This document shows positions 45,683 through 56,275 of a stretch of DNA of 64,000 nucleotides, in pieces (position 1 is the stretch's first letter; each line of letters opens with the position of its first letter). The stretch is taken from positions 2,100,501 to 2,164,500 of the forward strand of contig JAGVVL010000018.1 in assembly GCA_018287875.1 (NCBI GenBank), written 5' to 3'. Below the pieces are notes generated by a model. The model worked only from the letters and a program-made list of their open reading frames with translations, had not been told where the DNA came from and did no database searches. The position numbers and the translations under genes were made by a program. This DNA is from Nigrospora sphaerica. Its lineage: Eukaryota > Ascomycota > Sordariomycetes > Amphisphaeriales > Apiosporaceae.

Positions 45683-47279
45683 ATGGCCTCGTCGTCGTCC
45701 AACGTAGTGGGTGTCCACTACCGCGTGGGCAAGAAGATTGGAGAGGGTTCCTTCGGTGTCATCTTTGAGGGCACCAACCTGTTGAACAACCAGCAGGTCG
45801 CCATCAAATTCGTACGTCTTGCCCCAAGCCCGTCCTCGCCCACGCCGCTCGGCTGACTCCGTCTGCGTAGGAACCGCGAAAGAGCGACGCTCCCCAACTG
45901 CGTGATGAGTACCGCACTTACAAGATTCTCGTCGGCTGCCGTAAGTCTCCTCGCCTTGCCTCCCCGGAAATCTGGCCTCCCTCCATTCTGTTCCCTTGAT
46001 GCTAAAGCCGCCTTACAGCCGGCATTCCTAATGTCTACTACTTCGGTCAAGAAGGTCTGCACAACATCCTGGTGATAGATCTTCTGGGACCCTCGTTGGA
46101 AGACCTCTTCGACCACTGCAACCGCCGCTTCACCATTAAGACTGTCGTCATGGTCGCCAAACAGATGGTGAGAAGCCCGCCCGCGCCCTGCGCCTATGCC
46201 ACGTCCCCTATTAGCCATGCACTGACACCGGCTGCCAGCTTTCCCGCGTGCAAACTATCCACGAGAAGAACCTCATTTACCGGGACATCAAGCCTGACAA
46301 CTTCCTCATCGGTCGGCCGGGCACCAAGGCGGCCAACGTTATCCACGTCGTCGATTTCGGCATGGCGAAGCAATACCGTGACCCCAAGACCAAGCAACAC
46401 ATTCCGTACCGCGAGCGGAAGTCCCTGTCCGGTACTGCTCGCTACATGAGTATCAACACACATCTGGGCCGCGAGCAATCCCGCCGAGACGATCTGGAGG
46501 CTCTGGGTCACGTCTTCATGTACTTCCTCCGGGGCGGTCTGCCGTGGCAGGGTCTCAAAGCTGCTACCAACAAGCAAAAGTACGAAAAAATTGGCGAGAA
46601 GAAGCAGACCACCCCGATCAAGGACCTGTGCGAGGGCTTCCCCGAGGAGTTCAACAAGTACCTTACGTACGTGCGGAACCTGGGCTTCGAGGATACCCCC
46701 GACTACGACTACCTGCGCGATCTCTTCACCCAGGCCCTGAAGAACACGGGCGAGGTCGAGGACGGCGAGTACGACTGGATGAAGGTCAACAAGGACGCCG
46801 GCCGCGGCTGGGACGGACACAAATCCGGGGCTGGCTACCACAACCAGCAGGCCCCCGGCATGTCTTCCAAGGAGCTCCGCGGGGCGTCTCGTATGGGCCC
46901 CAGCACTCCTCACCTGACTCTGGACCGTTTAAACGCCGCGCAGCCCCCACCTCCGTCTCCAGCGAAGGCGACGGACAAGCGCCGGCCAAACGGGCCAGGC
47001 GCCATGAACCCGCAACGTACCAGCGGGGTGGGGGGACTTCGTGATATGGCCACTCCGACTGGATCAACACAGGCCCAATTCCAAAACAGCAGTCAAAACC
47101 TGCCGCCGAGGATGAGCGCTCCTCAGACCAACATCAGCGGCGGCCCTCAGACACTGCCGGCCAGCGGCCAGCCGGCCCAGCCGCAGCCGTCGGGCTTCCA
47201 GAAGTTCATGAAGGTGCTCTGCTGCGGTATGTATCCTGTCCGCGCTCATCCTCAGCGGCACTGACCCGTCGCAGGCTAA
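45683..47279 (+). CDS. Casein kinase I, Yck-type with C-terminal Cys-Cys
   Basis: Five exons are proposed: 45683-45811, 45871-45940, 46019-46167, 46239-47226 and 47275-47279, encoding 446 aa. The last exon supplies only GC plus the TAA stop; its 48-nt intron has a GTATGT donor and a CACTGAC branch. Casein kinase I phosphorylates Ser/Thr next to acidic or phosphorylated residues. The kinase shows the glycine loop IGEGSFG (19-25), Lys42 in VAIKF, the catalytic loop YRDIKPDN (Asp132), DFG (155-157) and the CK1-specific [21 protein letters not shown]. The tail from about residue 310 is Pro/Gln/Ser-rich and ends KFMKVLCCG, like the dicysteine that is palmitoylated in yeast Yck1/Yck2 and anchors them to the plasma membrane. 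A CT-rich region precedes the start. Confidence 0.92.
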
Positions 47280-49214
47280 ACCCCACCGCTCTTCACCTGT
47301 CACACTTGTGGGATTTCGTATAGACAACAAGAGGGCATGGGATGATTTCTTGTGTCCGGTGCCGAACCACATACCTACTACCTTTTTAATACTCTTCTGG
47401 GCCCTCCTCACCCATTCTCGACATCATCGCTGTCCGGTAAATCTGTCTCACGCAGTTACGACCCTGCACGCAATTTTGTAGCATCGACAGAACTTGCACA
47501 CCTCAAACCACCCGCTACCTATCACCTTTCGGCACTACATGTCGCCCCCCCTCGGGGTCTCGGACCGGGCGGAGACGCTCGGACCGAGTCCTCCAACTCG
47601 ACTTTGGCCTCCATCATCTCATTGGGCGCAGCCCCCAGCTCCTGGGCACCGGCGAGTATTCCGCGGCTGCTCGGTCCCCGTGTCTTGGTGGCGAGACCTC
47701 AATGGTCACTACCATGTCGAGTTTTATTTCAACTTGCGTGGAAGACCAGGGTCCCTTACGGAGTTCCTTTTTTGGCATGGAAGGAAAGCACTTGGCGGCG
47801 TTCGGGCTTGAACGGCAAAAAATCATTTCCCTTTTTTTCATTTTGTTTTACACCAGCATTCCTCATGACCCTCTCTTTCGCGGCGGAGCACATAGATATA
47901 GTTGGGGAGGGGGTTGTGTTAATTAGTGAAGCGACGCAGCGAGCGAGCAGCACGGCGCCGGCGGTTTTCTGGCATTGGCAGACATCAGGATCCTCACATA
48001 AGTGGTTGTGCTGTCGTCGGCCTCCATCTCACGCTTCGTTGTCCATAATGTCACGGGGGATGGGGGCCCAGGAGAGGGGGAACCCTGGGAGATGCGGAAG
48101 ACGGGGCTCTGGGAGGAAAGGGAGGTAGAAGCGGGAGAGAACGCGCAAGAAGGCGAGATCTAGCATACAAGGGCAGCGGGACGTAGGGACACTCGACTTT
48201 TGTGTTGTAGGAGAAGAAGACTGGGACCAACAAAAAAAACTTATAAAGCCGTGTGCAGCTAGTTTGGAACGAATTCGCGTAGCCAGCATTCAAACGAAAC
48301 AGGTCGAAATCGCCAATGGGTTCATCAGTTGTATGGTCGTCATCAGTTCACAGCTGAAATACGCGGGGGAAACCCCATAACCGATGTAGTACAAAGAGCT
48401 CAAGAAATGGGTGGTTGTAGGCAGCTTGCCACGAACTCCTTTCTCTTCAGCCACTCTTTTCGGTCTACTTGCTGAACGTTCGCTCGAGGCCTCGCGTTGA
48501 GATGCCCGGTAGTTTCTTCGGTCCTGCCACCACGGTGGTTTGATCATGGCTATATTTAGCCCGAGAATTCGACGGATACCTCGAGGTCACTCGTGGTTTG
48601 CGCACACGCAAGCCGTTCTGCAAGACTGCGCATTCGTATCCCGGGGGTATCCCGGGGGTCATCCCGTGGTGGGTGGTGTTGGGTAAGCCGCCCCTGGATG
48701 GCCGGCCCGGCAGGAGGGACCGTGAGCCGAAAGGGCTTCGGTTGGATATAGGCTGGCCGGACGGGTTTCACGCAAATCCCTCACAGGCCCTCGAATGCTG
48801 CCCGCCCGCATAGCGGATGGCGCACATGGACCCCAGGAGAAGAGGAAAGTATTCGTCTTGGTTGCTTGCGACGCCCATTGCATCTTCCAGATCCATCTCC
48901 TTCACGCCAAAGCCCTCGGTTGGAGCCGGTACGTGTGGCACGAGATAAAAGACCGGAGAGGACCAGTTTGGGCGAACGCGTCTGTTCGTAAGTGTCGTCG
49001 TCATTACATCCCCGTTCCTAACAACTCCACCCAGTTTTCTACACAATTGCTAATGTCGTTTCGTAACCCGCCGAGGCAACGAAGCCCTGCAGCGGGCGGG
49101 CGAGCTGTGGCACCGGTGGTGCAACCGACGTTACTTTCTCATCCTCTCCGTTTCTCCGTCCCTATCTCTATCGCTCTCTCTCTCTCTCATGAAACCGGGC
49201 GCAATCACCCCAGC
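47280..49214. other. Convergent intergenic spacer
   Basis: This separates the 3' ends of casein kinase I (+) and the p24 gene (-). It contains short frames only. No conserved gene, tRNA or repeat was recognised. Confidence 0.5.
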
Positions 49215-50057
49215 TCAAGTGAGCTTCTGCTTGATGAAGAAGGACCTCAGATGCGAAAGCTGCCATGCGCAGGTGGCAGCCAGGACGACAACCTGAATGA
49301 CCATCCAGCGAATGACACGCGAGTTTGTCGATTCAGACTGGTCTCTGAACTCGGCCTCTCGTTCCTTCTCATCCAAACCCCCCGGTCAGCCGTCTCGGTC
49401 TCGGGCCAATAGCTACCGCGCGACGAGGGGGAGGGAAGCACTCACTCTCTGGAAAACCTGCTCTCGGCGGATATCCTGCAGCCGGGAGTTCAGGTCCTTG
49501 ACGCGCTGGGACAGATCCTCCATCTTGCCCTTGTCGGTGCTCTCGATCTGTGAAGTCTCGCCAATGGCCAGGTCCAGCTGCAGCTTGATGCCGCCGTTGT
49601 GGTCGTGGGAGCTCAGCCAGCCCTGGCGGCCGCTGTTGGAGGACGGGGTGAAGCAGATCTTGTGCTCGCCGGCCTCGGCGGCGCTGAAGGTGAAGCGGCC
49701 CGCGGCCTGGCCGCGGTTCGACACGACGCGGTGGTTGTTGTCGAAGATCTCCTGTATCGGGGGGAAATAGGCGGCACATCACGTTAGCCCGGTCTGGCCG
49801 GCCGGCCACAGGCGCCGCCGGAGGGGGGGGATGGAGGGAGAGCGGGAACGCACGTCAACCGAGATGTAGATGCTGATCCCATCGTGCTTGGCCCAGGCGC
49901 GTATGTTGTCATCCCATTCCTTGGCCTCGTAGTGGCCCACCACCAACGTGTCCTTGGGCAGGTCCTCGAAGAAGCATTTCGGCTGGGTACCGTCGATGAA
50001 GAAGTAGAGCGCCTGGGCGACGGTGCTCAGCGAGAGGAGAGGGAGTATCGCCCGCAT
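49215..50057 (-). CDS. p24 family (emp24/gp25L) endosomal cargo receptor
   Basis: Three exons, 50057-49854, 49751-49446 and 49367-49215, encode 220 aa with all joins in phase 0. Introns are 102 and 78 nt (GTGCGT/ACAG and GTGAGT/GAG). p24 proteins cycle between ER and Golgi in COPII and COPI vesicles and help select cargo. The layout is complete: signal peptide [20 protein letters not shown] domain with [15 protein letters not shown] and [11 protein letters not shown] (the paired cysteines); a heptad-rich coiled coil ([19 protein letters not shown]); one membrane span ([18 protein letters not shown]); and the short cytosolic tail [10 protein letters not shown]. The FF pair and nearby lysines are the COPII/COPI-binding signals. 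It resembles the yeast Erp1/5/6 branch. An in-frame Met also exists at 50099, but MRAIL gives the proper signal peptide. Confidence 0.92.
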
Positions 50058-50828
50058 GGTGACGAAGGAGCTGCAGGGGCGTCGATGGGAGAGCGACAAA
50101 AGTGGCCTCGAGAGGGGAGAGGGGCCGTCGCAATCGGGGCGACGTGCGGTACGGGATGGGCGTAGCTGCCACAGGCGTTTCTCCTCGTCGGTCTTGTCGT
50201 CGTGGCGCTTCGGGGGTTGTCGCGTGATGCGAAGCTGGTGCTCGTCGGCTGGGGCTGGAAAAGGCTGGGGAAGCTGGAGGGGACACTTTCACTCCATCAC
50301 CAGCAGCTGGCCAACGGAAGCTGCCACGTTAATGGAAGGGAAAAACGACAACCGCCAGGGGTTCGGCCGGGTGCTGCACCCCGCTAACCCACCCAAGTTT
50401 AGCCTCACCGGGCGCCTCTTGGTCTCTTGGCTTTCTGGCTCGAGCGCCCACAATTGAGTGGATCTGGAACTTTTGGGACGCTTGTCGATCCAGTCTTTGT
50501 AGTGTTTCCTTGTGTGAGTCTACCGGTCGGCTGTCGTCAATTCATCTTTTAATCGTGCACTTCATACATCACTGTTTCCCATCTAGCAGCCATCGCGATC
50601 CCCAACGCGTCGCGCCACGACCTGTGCCGGCCCCAGCTCCTCTGCCACCAACGTGTCTCAGCCGCCTGCATCACCACCCTTGGGTGTCTCTACGCCGATG
50701 AGATTTTCCATGCGTCACAGTTGTTGAGCGAGGTCGCACCGTCTTCCTCTCGCCCTCCTGCTTCTACCAACGGACCCCCCCACCTCTCATCACTGGACCG
50801 GGTGGCATCAACCCACCCGCGGTCGACC
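50058..50828. other. Shared divergent promoter region
   Basis: About 770 bases lie between the p24 gene start (-) and the Swc4 gene start (+). The frame of Swc4 stays open upstream to 50721, but the conserved start is at 50829. Nothing else was recognised. Confidence 0.6.
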
Positions 50829-52832
50829 ATGGCCTCCAACGATGTGCGCGAGATGCTCAACCTCCCCGCCGACGGCATTGGGTCGCGGCCGGCGAAGAAG
50901 CAGAGGGGCGGCGGCCCCCGCCCCAATCTGAAGGGCCTGGCACGTGAAGTGCAAAGCCTGGGAGGCGACAACCCGATTGCCATCGTGCCCGAGATATCGT
51001 CCTTCAAGAAACGCCGCTTCGGCAGCCGGAAACCCACGGCCAAGTGGGAGATGCGGCCGTTCCGCAACTCGGCGCGCGAAGACGACAGTTTGGTTTTGAA
51101 GCACTGGAGACGCAAGACGGATGTCCCACCGCCCAACCCGGCTACGCAACCACCACACCAGGACGGGCAGTCCCAGAGGGGTGAGGACGTGGAAATGGGC
51201 GAGGGGGCGACCACCCCGCAGGAGCTGGAGGACTCGAGTTTTGCCAAGTTCAACGTCAAGGTCGACGTGCCGCAGTACAGCGACGATCAATACAACTCGA
51301 CTCTGGCAAATAATGACTGGACCAAGGACGAGACCGACTATCTGGTGGAGACTGTGCGTGAGTACGATCTGCGGTGGCCGCTCATCTGGGACCGATACGA
51401 CTACCAGCCCAAGCTGCTTGCCAGCCAGGGCGAAGGAGCCACGGACCCCAGTACCGCCATGGTTCCGACACCCAAGCCTCGCAGCATGGAGGACCTCAAG
51501 GCACGGTACTACGAGGTGGCCGCCAAAATGATGGCGGTGCAGAAGCCCGTGCAGTACATGAACCAAGCCGAATTTGCCCTCCACGAGACCATGGGCAACT
51601 TCAACGCAGCCGACGAAACGCGCCGCAAGAAATTCGCCGAAACCTTGCTCGGCCGCTCCAAGGAAGAAGCGCGCGAGGAAGAATCGCTGTTGCTGGAAGT
51701 GCGGCGCATCCTGGCCCGTACCGAGAAATTCAACCAGGAACGCCGTGAGCTATACAATCGTCTGGACTATCCGCAGACAGAAAGCACGCAGGACCTCAGC
51801 ACATTCAAGACCAGCAACGGCCTCCAGACTCTGCTCCAGAATCTGATGAGCGCCGACAAGTCGAAGAAACGCAAGTCCCTGATGGCTTCGGACGGGCAGA
51901 ACACGCCGGCCTCGGCTGGCCCTTCAGCCCAACCCAGCTCGACGCCTACTACCGAGACGCGCCGCGAGAGCGTCGCCGCTTCTACCAGCGGCCATCGCGA
52001 CAGTGTTGCCAGCACGGAACCGCGGCCCGAGAAGCCCAGCAAGAAGGGTGTCGCCAACAACCAGCCGCCCGAGCGCCGCAAACTCACCGAGCAAGAGGAG
52101 ATGATCTACGGCGTGTCCACGCACGACCGGCTGCCGTCGGGCCCCACCTTCCGTTACGAAAAGATCAACAAGATTCTTACGCAGAAATCCAATGCACAGC
52201 ATGCACGTATTACCAATACGCTCACCGAGCTTGATGTGCCCCCACGGCTCACCATGCCCACAAAGGCCGTGGTTGACCAGATGGAGCGTCTCTTGTCCAA
52301 CATCACAACGCTCCTGGACATGAAGAAGGTAAGCGACAAGTATGACGCCGAGATCCGGCTGGAACAGGCCAAGAAACTCGAAAAGGATAAGGCCCGGGCC
52401 GCATCCGAATCCAAGGCACAGAAAGACGAGGAAGCCCCCAAAGAGAAAGGGAAGGAGAAGGAGAAGGAGAAGAGCCAGGAGCAGGACAAGACCGCGGTGG
52501 CACAGGACGAAGCAAAGCCCAGTGAGGCTCCGCCGTCTACGGATGCCCCTGCCAGCGCGGCTGCCTCGGCCACGGCCACGGCCTCGGCTGATGCGGCACC
52601 TGCCGAGAACCCGACCAAAGGCATAGAGAGCCACACTGAGGAGCCTAGCACCAAGGCCGAAAATGAACAGGCCGTTAAGCCCAGCGACAGCGTGGGAGCA
52701 GGCGAGCCTACCGAAACAAAGGATACCGCCGTCAAGGAGGAAGGTGCTGAGGAGGACAAGGGCCGCCAGAAGAGGAGTGCTAGCGTCTTGAGCTCGACAA
52801 GCGACAAGAATCCCAAGCGGCAGAAGAAGTAG
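50829..52832 (+). CDS. SWR1/NuA4 complex subunit Swc4 (DMAP1 homologue)
   Basis: A single exon encodes 667 aa. Swc4 is shared by the SWR1 complex, which deposits histone H2A.Z, and the NuA4 acetyltransferase, both nuclear. The start MASNDVREMLNLP is typical of the family; the open frame 36 codons upstream is ignored. Next comes RPNLKGLAREVQSLGGDNPIAI and the KRRFGSRKPTAKWEMRPF block. The SANT-like domain lies at about 155-225 (DWTKDETDYLVETVREYDL, RWPLIWDRYDYQ, RSMEDLKARYYEVAAKM). The DMAP1 region continues to about residue 515. The C-terminal 150 residues are Lys/Glu/Ala-rich with a charged helix (KEKGKEKEKEKSQEQDK) and end NPKRQKK, probably a nuclear localisation signal. It shares its promoter region with the p24 gene. 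Confidence 0.93.
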   Translation: MASNDVREMLNLPADGIGSRPAKKQRGGGPRPNLKGLAREVQSLGGDNPIAIVPEISSFKKRRFGSRKPTAKWEMRPFRNSAREDDSLVLKHWRRKTDVPPPNPATQPPHQDGQSQRGEDVEMGEGATTPQELEDSSFAKFNVKVDVPQYSDDQYNSTLANNDWTKDETDYLVETVREYDLRWPLIWDRYDYQPKLLASQGEGATDPSTAMVPTPKPRSMEDLKARYYEVAAKMMAVQKPVQYMNQAEFALHETMGNFNAADETRRKKFAETLLGRSKEEAREEESLLLEVRRILARTEKFNQERRELYNRLDYPQTESTQDLSTFKTSNGLQTLLQNLMSADKSKKRKSLMASDGQNTPASAGPSAQPSSTPTTETRRESVAASTSGHRDSVASTEPRPEKPSKKGVANNQPPERRKLTEQEEMIYGVSTHDRLPSGPTFRYEKINKILTQKSNAQHARITNTLTELDVPPRLTMPTKAVVDQMERLLSNITTLLDMKKVSDKYDAEIRLEQAKKLEKDKARAASESKAQKDEEAPKEKGKEKEKEKSQEQDKTAVAQDEAKPSEAPPSTDAPASAAASATATASADAAPAENPTKGIESHTEEPSTKAENEQAVKPSDSVGAGEPTETKDTAVKEEGAEEDKGRQKRSASVLSSTSDKNPKRQKK

Positions 52833-54190
52833 AGGGTGGTGTGGACACGCTCGGTGATGGCCAAATATACTTAGGTATCCCTCCCTGTACTTGCTCGAGG
52901 TACTTTCCGTCGACGTCTTACACACTCACTTATCCCCCCAGGTGAGGAGAAGTGATGTCCCACACTGAAGAGAAAGTACCTACTGCCATGGCTCCAACCT
53001 GTCCAGCTCGAGGTGCCCCTGCCGGGATCCTTGCCAAGACTGACATCTATCCGGATTACACTCGGGCCCTTCTGGCAGGCCGCCCGTCCTATTGGCCGTG
53101 GGCAAAATATGATACACATGAACCAATACACAACAAATGCCACGCAATATAGATACGTTGATGGCAATTTCCCGCGGGGACCCATCCATGCCAATCAGCG
53201 CTCATTAGGTTCCAATATTCGTCGGTTCCCAATGGACGTGTGGTCCGATGTTCGGCGGGGGCCTTGGATTTGAGTTTCCGGCGTGGCCACTTGGGCATCA
53301 TGGATCCTACCGACTCACTGTACTCCCTACCCGCCTTCTGGGGGAGCGGAGGGGATACTTACACTGACGGGGGGCAGTGGCCACGGAAAGGGAAGGAACT
53401 GCTTGGGTTCATACGAATGGCTAGTGGTTTTCCGCTGACGGTTCGTGATCTATGACAGTTGGGGGAAAGCCCGCCCGTCTTGTTATTCACCCAGCAAGCC
53501 ACGGCAATGAAGGTCGGCCTAACCTGCCTCTCCTTTGCGGGTGTCCTTTGCAGAAGGCAAGGCATTACGAGCCCTTGACCCGGACCGTGGGTGGTGCGCA
53601 TGGGTATCATATACCCACAGGGCTGGCCTGATCAACACAGGCGCTTGATCATACGGACAGAGGCCAGTCTCCCATACCTTGCCCTGTAGGGGTCTCAGCG
53701 CCGGGGCTAGGCGAGAGAGAGATATGGCGAGGGCTGATCAGCGCAAACCCGGGCCACACGGGATCGCAGGGGAACAGAACAAGCTGGCTCCAAGGGTTGC
53801 ATGCTCCGAGAGGCGGGAGAGAGGATCTTGGATTGGATGTGAATCGCTTGCTTGCTGGTATGTCGAGTTGAAGAGCGATGGATGAATCGGTTTGCCTGTG
53901 GTCACACTACCTGACTCTGCGGATGTGCCCGGCTGCCAATCGATATTACCACCGCGACTGCCGTGCCTGAGGAACCTTGGTCGTTTCCCGATGACCCTCG
54001 CTTCCAGGCCCTCCCGTGCTTACTTCTTACCTATGTGCCCCGGCACTTTCTCCCCCAGCACGCTTGGTGCCGTTCGCCCCAAGATCGACTTCTCTTTATG
54101 ACCTGCGACACAATCACCGGCAAGCGCGCGCTGGGCTGCCTTTGCGGCACTGAAGACCGAGGACACGATGGCGTGCTCGAATCCGGGCGG
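52833..54190. other. Intergenic region
   Basis: This lies between Swc4 and the HET relic. It contains short frames only. No gene or repeat was recognised; some of the right end may be decayed 5' sequence of the HET gene. Confidence 0.45.
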
Positions 54191-55112
54191 CGGCCGTGGA
54201 CAGGAGCCCTTGAGTGCGCAGACGACACAGCTTCCCGAGAACACCATCTACTCGCCGCTGTCCTACGGCCAGATGCGCCTCGTCCGCATCCTGCCGGCCA
54301 CCTCTTCACCGTCAATACCGCCCCCCTGTGGATTACGCCGCGCTCTCGTACGTATGGGGCGACGCCGAGAGGACCACGGGCATCGCGGTCAATGGCCAGA
54401 AGCTGCGAGCCACTGGCAACCTCGCGTCGGCACTGTGGCATTTCCAGCAGCACGGGATCGCGCCCGGCGGCCGGGACGGCAGACCCTTGCCCCTGTGGAT
54501 CGACGCCCTATGCACCAACCAGCACGACACCGCCGAGTGCGGCCGCCAAGCCGCCATGATGGGCAACATCTACCGCGAGGCTGCGAGTGTCTTGTCTTAG
54601 CTCGGCCCGCCCGGCAGCAGCCGGATCGATGTGGCCTTCCGAAGAAACGGGTACCGGTCCTCGCCCATGGCGCAAGCCTTCTATTCGCTTTTGACCAGCC
54701 AACCCAGCGAGGGCTTGGACCGGCCCGGGCGGTCTCTGGGGACTACGCAGTGCTGGGAGGTGACGGGCTTCTGCGCCTGCTTTTCGAGCGCCCGGGCGAC
54801 GCCGGCGACGCCGCCGGTCCCAACGGCGGGCCGCCCGTCCGCGATGAAGAGCGGTGTTTTGAGGAGATGCTCGAAGATTTCGCCGGGCAGAGCCTGGTCC
54901 GGACGGGCCAAGGGCAGCTGGGTGTCGCGCCGCCGCTGACCCCGGCGACGTTGTCTGCGTCTTGGATGGGTGCGGCTTTCCCGTCATCACGCGCCAAGAC
55001 GGACCCTACTGTGTTCTCACGGGCGCCTGCTGGGTACTGGGTCTCATGGATAGCGGGCCCGAGGACGTGCTCCAGCGCAGCGGGTTGGCGGTTGGAGTTC
55101 GAGATCCGCTAA
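54190..55112 (+). pseudogene. HET (heterokaryon incompatibility) domain pseudogene
   Basis: HET proteins trigger incompatibility and cell death after fusion of unlike hyphae. Pieces of one are scattered over three frames. The leader (YSPLSYGQMRLVRILPA, about 54246-54298) is in the frame of 54168. The HET core (YAALSYVWGD, LWIDALCTNQ, MMGNIYREA) is in the frame of 54214 and ends at a TAG (54598-54600) where a Trp codon is expected (VLS-stop-LG). The later part (EEMLEDFAGQSLVRTGQG) is back in the first frame, and the C-terminal block (GFPVITRQDGPYCVL, LMDSGPEDV) is in the third. Roughly 900 bases remain, while full genes usually span about 2 kb, so parts are missing. There are at least three frame changes and one nonsense codon. 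Confidence 0.8.
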
Positions 55113-55432
55113 TAGACAACATGTCTCTACACGACTTTTCTTCCACACCCACACCCACACATACACACCGACAAACATACACACACGTTTGCATATACAT
55201 ATAGTACCTACCTGCGTTTCAGCAGTTCTGTACGTGGGATTGCAGCTCGATAGTGCGGCGTACGTCGAGGGAAACGGGTTAAACGAGACAGTCACGACAA
55301 TGGCTACAGCGACGACGCTTTTCTTCTTTGGGCTTGTCAATAAGAAGGGTAAAGGGGACTTCTCAGAGCCAAGTATTATTCATGAAATTCATATCGTCAT
55401 AAGAGCACGGCGATGGGGGGAGGGGGGGGTAT
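55113..55432. other. Intergenic spacer with CA-rich tract
   Basis: This separates the HET relic from the 3' end of the epimerase gene. An ACACCCACAC-type tract sits just inside it at about 55145-55185. No gene was seen. Confidence 0.5.
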
Positions 55433-56275
55433 CTACTGCTTCTCGTGATGGACCCATCCCAAGATCTTCTCGGCCTTGTCGGTGGTCCAGAAGGAGCGGT
55501 TGGTGCTCATGTCGGCGCGGATCTCGGCCTCGGGGTAGTACTTCTTAGCCAGCTCCTCGGATGGGACGTCGAGGGTGGTGTTGGGGGCGGTGATGTTGAA
55601 GATCTCGCAACCGTCGTAGCGGTCGGCCTCGGTGACGGCGAGCAGGCAGGCGCGGGCGGTGGCGACGGGGTTGACCCAGGACCACAGCTGGCGGACGGCG
55701 GCGTTCTCCCAGTCTTCCTTGTGCTCCTTCAGCACGTCCTGCTTGGGGGCGACCTCGTGGATGCGCAGGCAGGCGATCTTCATGCCGGGGAACCAGTTGG
55801 CGAAGGCGTGGGCGGCCGTCTCGGCCTCCTGCTTGGCGAGGGCGTAGGCGTCAGTGGGGCGCGGCGGGTAGTCCTCGTCGATGGGGAAGTAGTCGAAGTG
55901 GAGGGGTTGGTTCGAGTAGGCGAGACCGGTGGCGTTGACGCTCGAGGCGTAGCAGACGCGGTGGATGCCGAGCTCGGCAGCGGCGCGCAGGCCGTTGAAG
56001 GCGGCCGTTACGTTGTTGTTGTGCACGACGTGATCGGGCTTGCCGACGGGGTCGGGGATGGCGGCGAGGTGGATGACGGCGTCGCAGCCGCGGAAGGCCT
56101 CCAGCGTCGCCTCGTAGTCGCCCGCCACGTCGGCCGTGCGCATCTCCGAGTTGGGCGTGCCGTCGGGCTCCGTCTCGGACCGGTTGATCTGCACCGTCGC
56201 GTGGCCCTGCTCGGCGGCCAGCTTGACCACCTCGCGGCCGACGGTGCCGCGCGCGCCCGTGATGGCGATCTTCAT
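55433..56275 (-). CDS. NAD-dependent epimerase/dehydratase (extended SDR)
   Basis: A single exon encodes 280 aa from MKIAITGARGTVG. It is an extended short-chain dehydrogenase with a Rossmann fold: the nucleotide-binding motif TGARGTVG (6-13), the acidic strand DVAGDY, CDAVIHLAAIPDP, the catalytic serine region CYASSVNATG, and YALAK for the Tyr-x-x-x-Lys pair. The C-terminal half (CLRIHEVAP, WVNPVATARACLLAV, FNITAPNTTLD) resembles uronate dehydrogenase or UDP-sugar epimerase relatives, but the substrate is not clear. The frame stays open upstream; a Met at 56386 would add 37 residues (MFSTVRRLSSRSSS onwards), rich in Arg and Ser and without acidic residues, like a mitochondrial presequence. 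The conserved start was chosen. Confidence 0.85.
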   Translation of the reverse strand: MKIAITGARGTVGREVVKLAAEQGHATVQINRSETEPDGTPNSEMRTADVAGDYEATLEAFRGCDAVIHLAAIPDPVGKPDHVVHNNNVTAAFNGLRAAAELGIHRVCYASSVNATGLAYSNQPLHFDYFPIDEDYPPRPTDAYALAKQEAETAAHAFANWFPGMKIACLRIHEVAPKQDVLKEHKEDWENAAVRQLWSWVNPVATARACLLAVTEADRYDGCEIFNITAPNTTLDVPSEELAKKYYPEAEIRADMSTNRSFWTTDKAEKILGWVHHEKQ

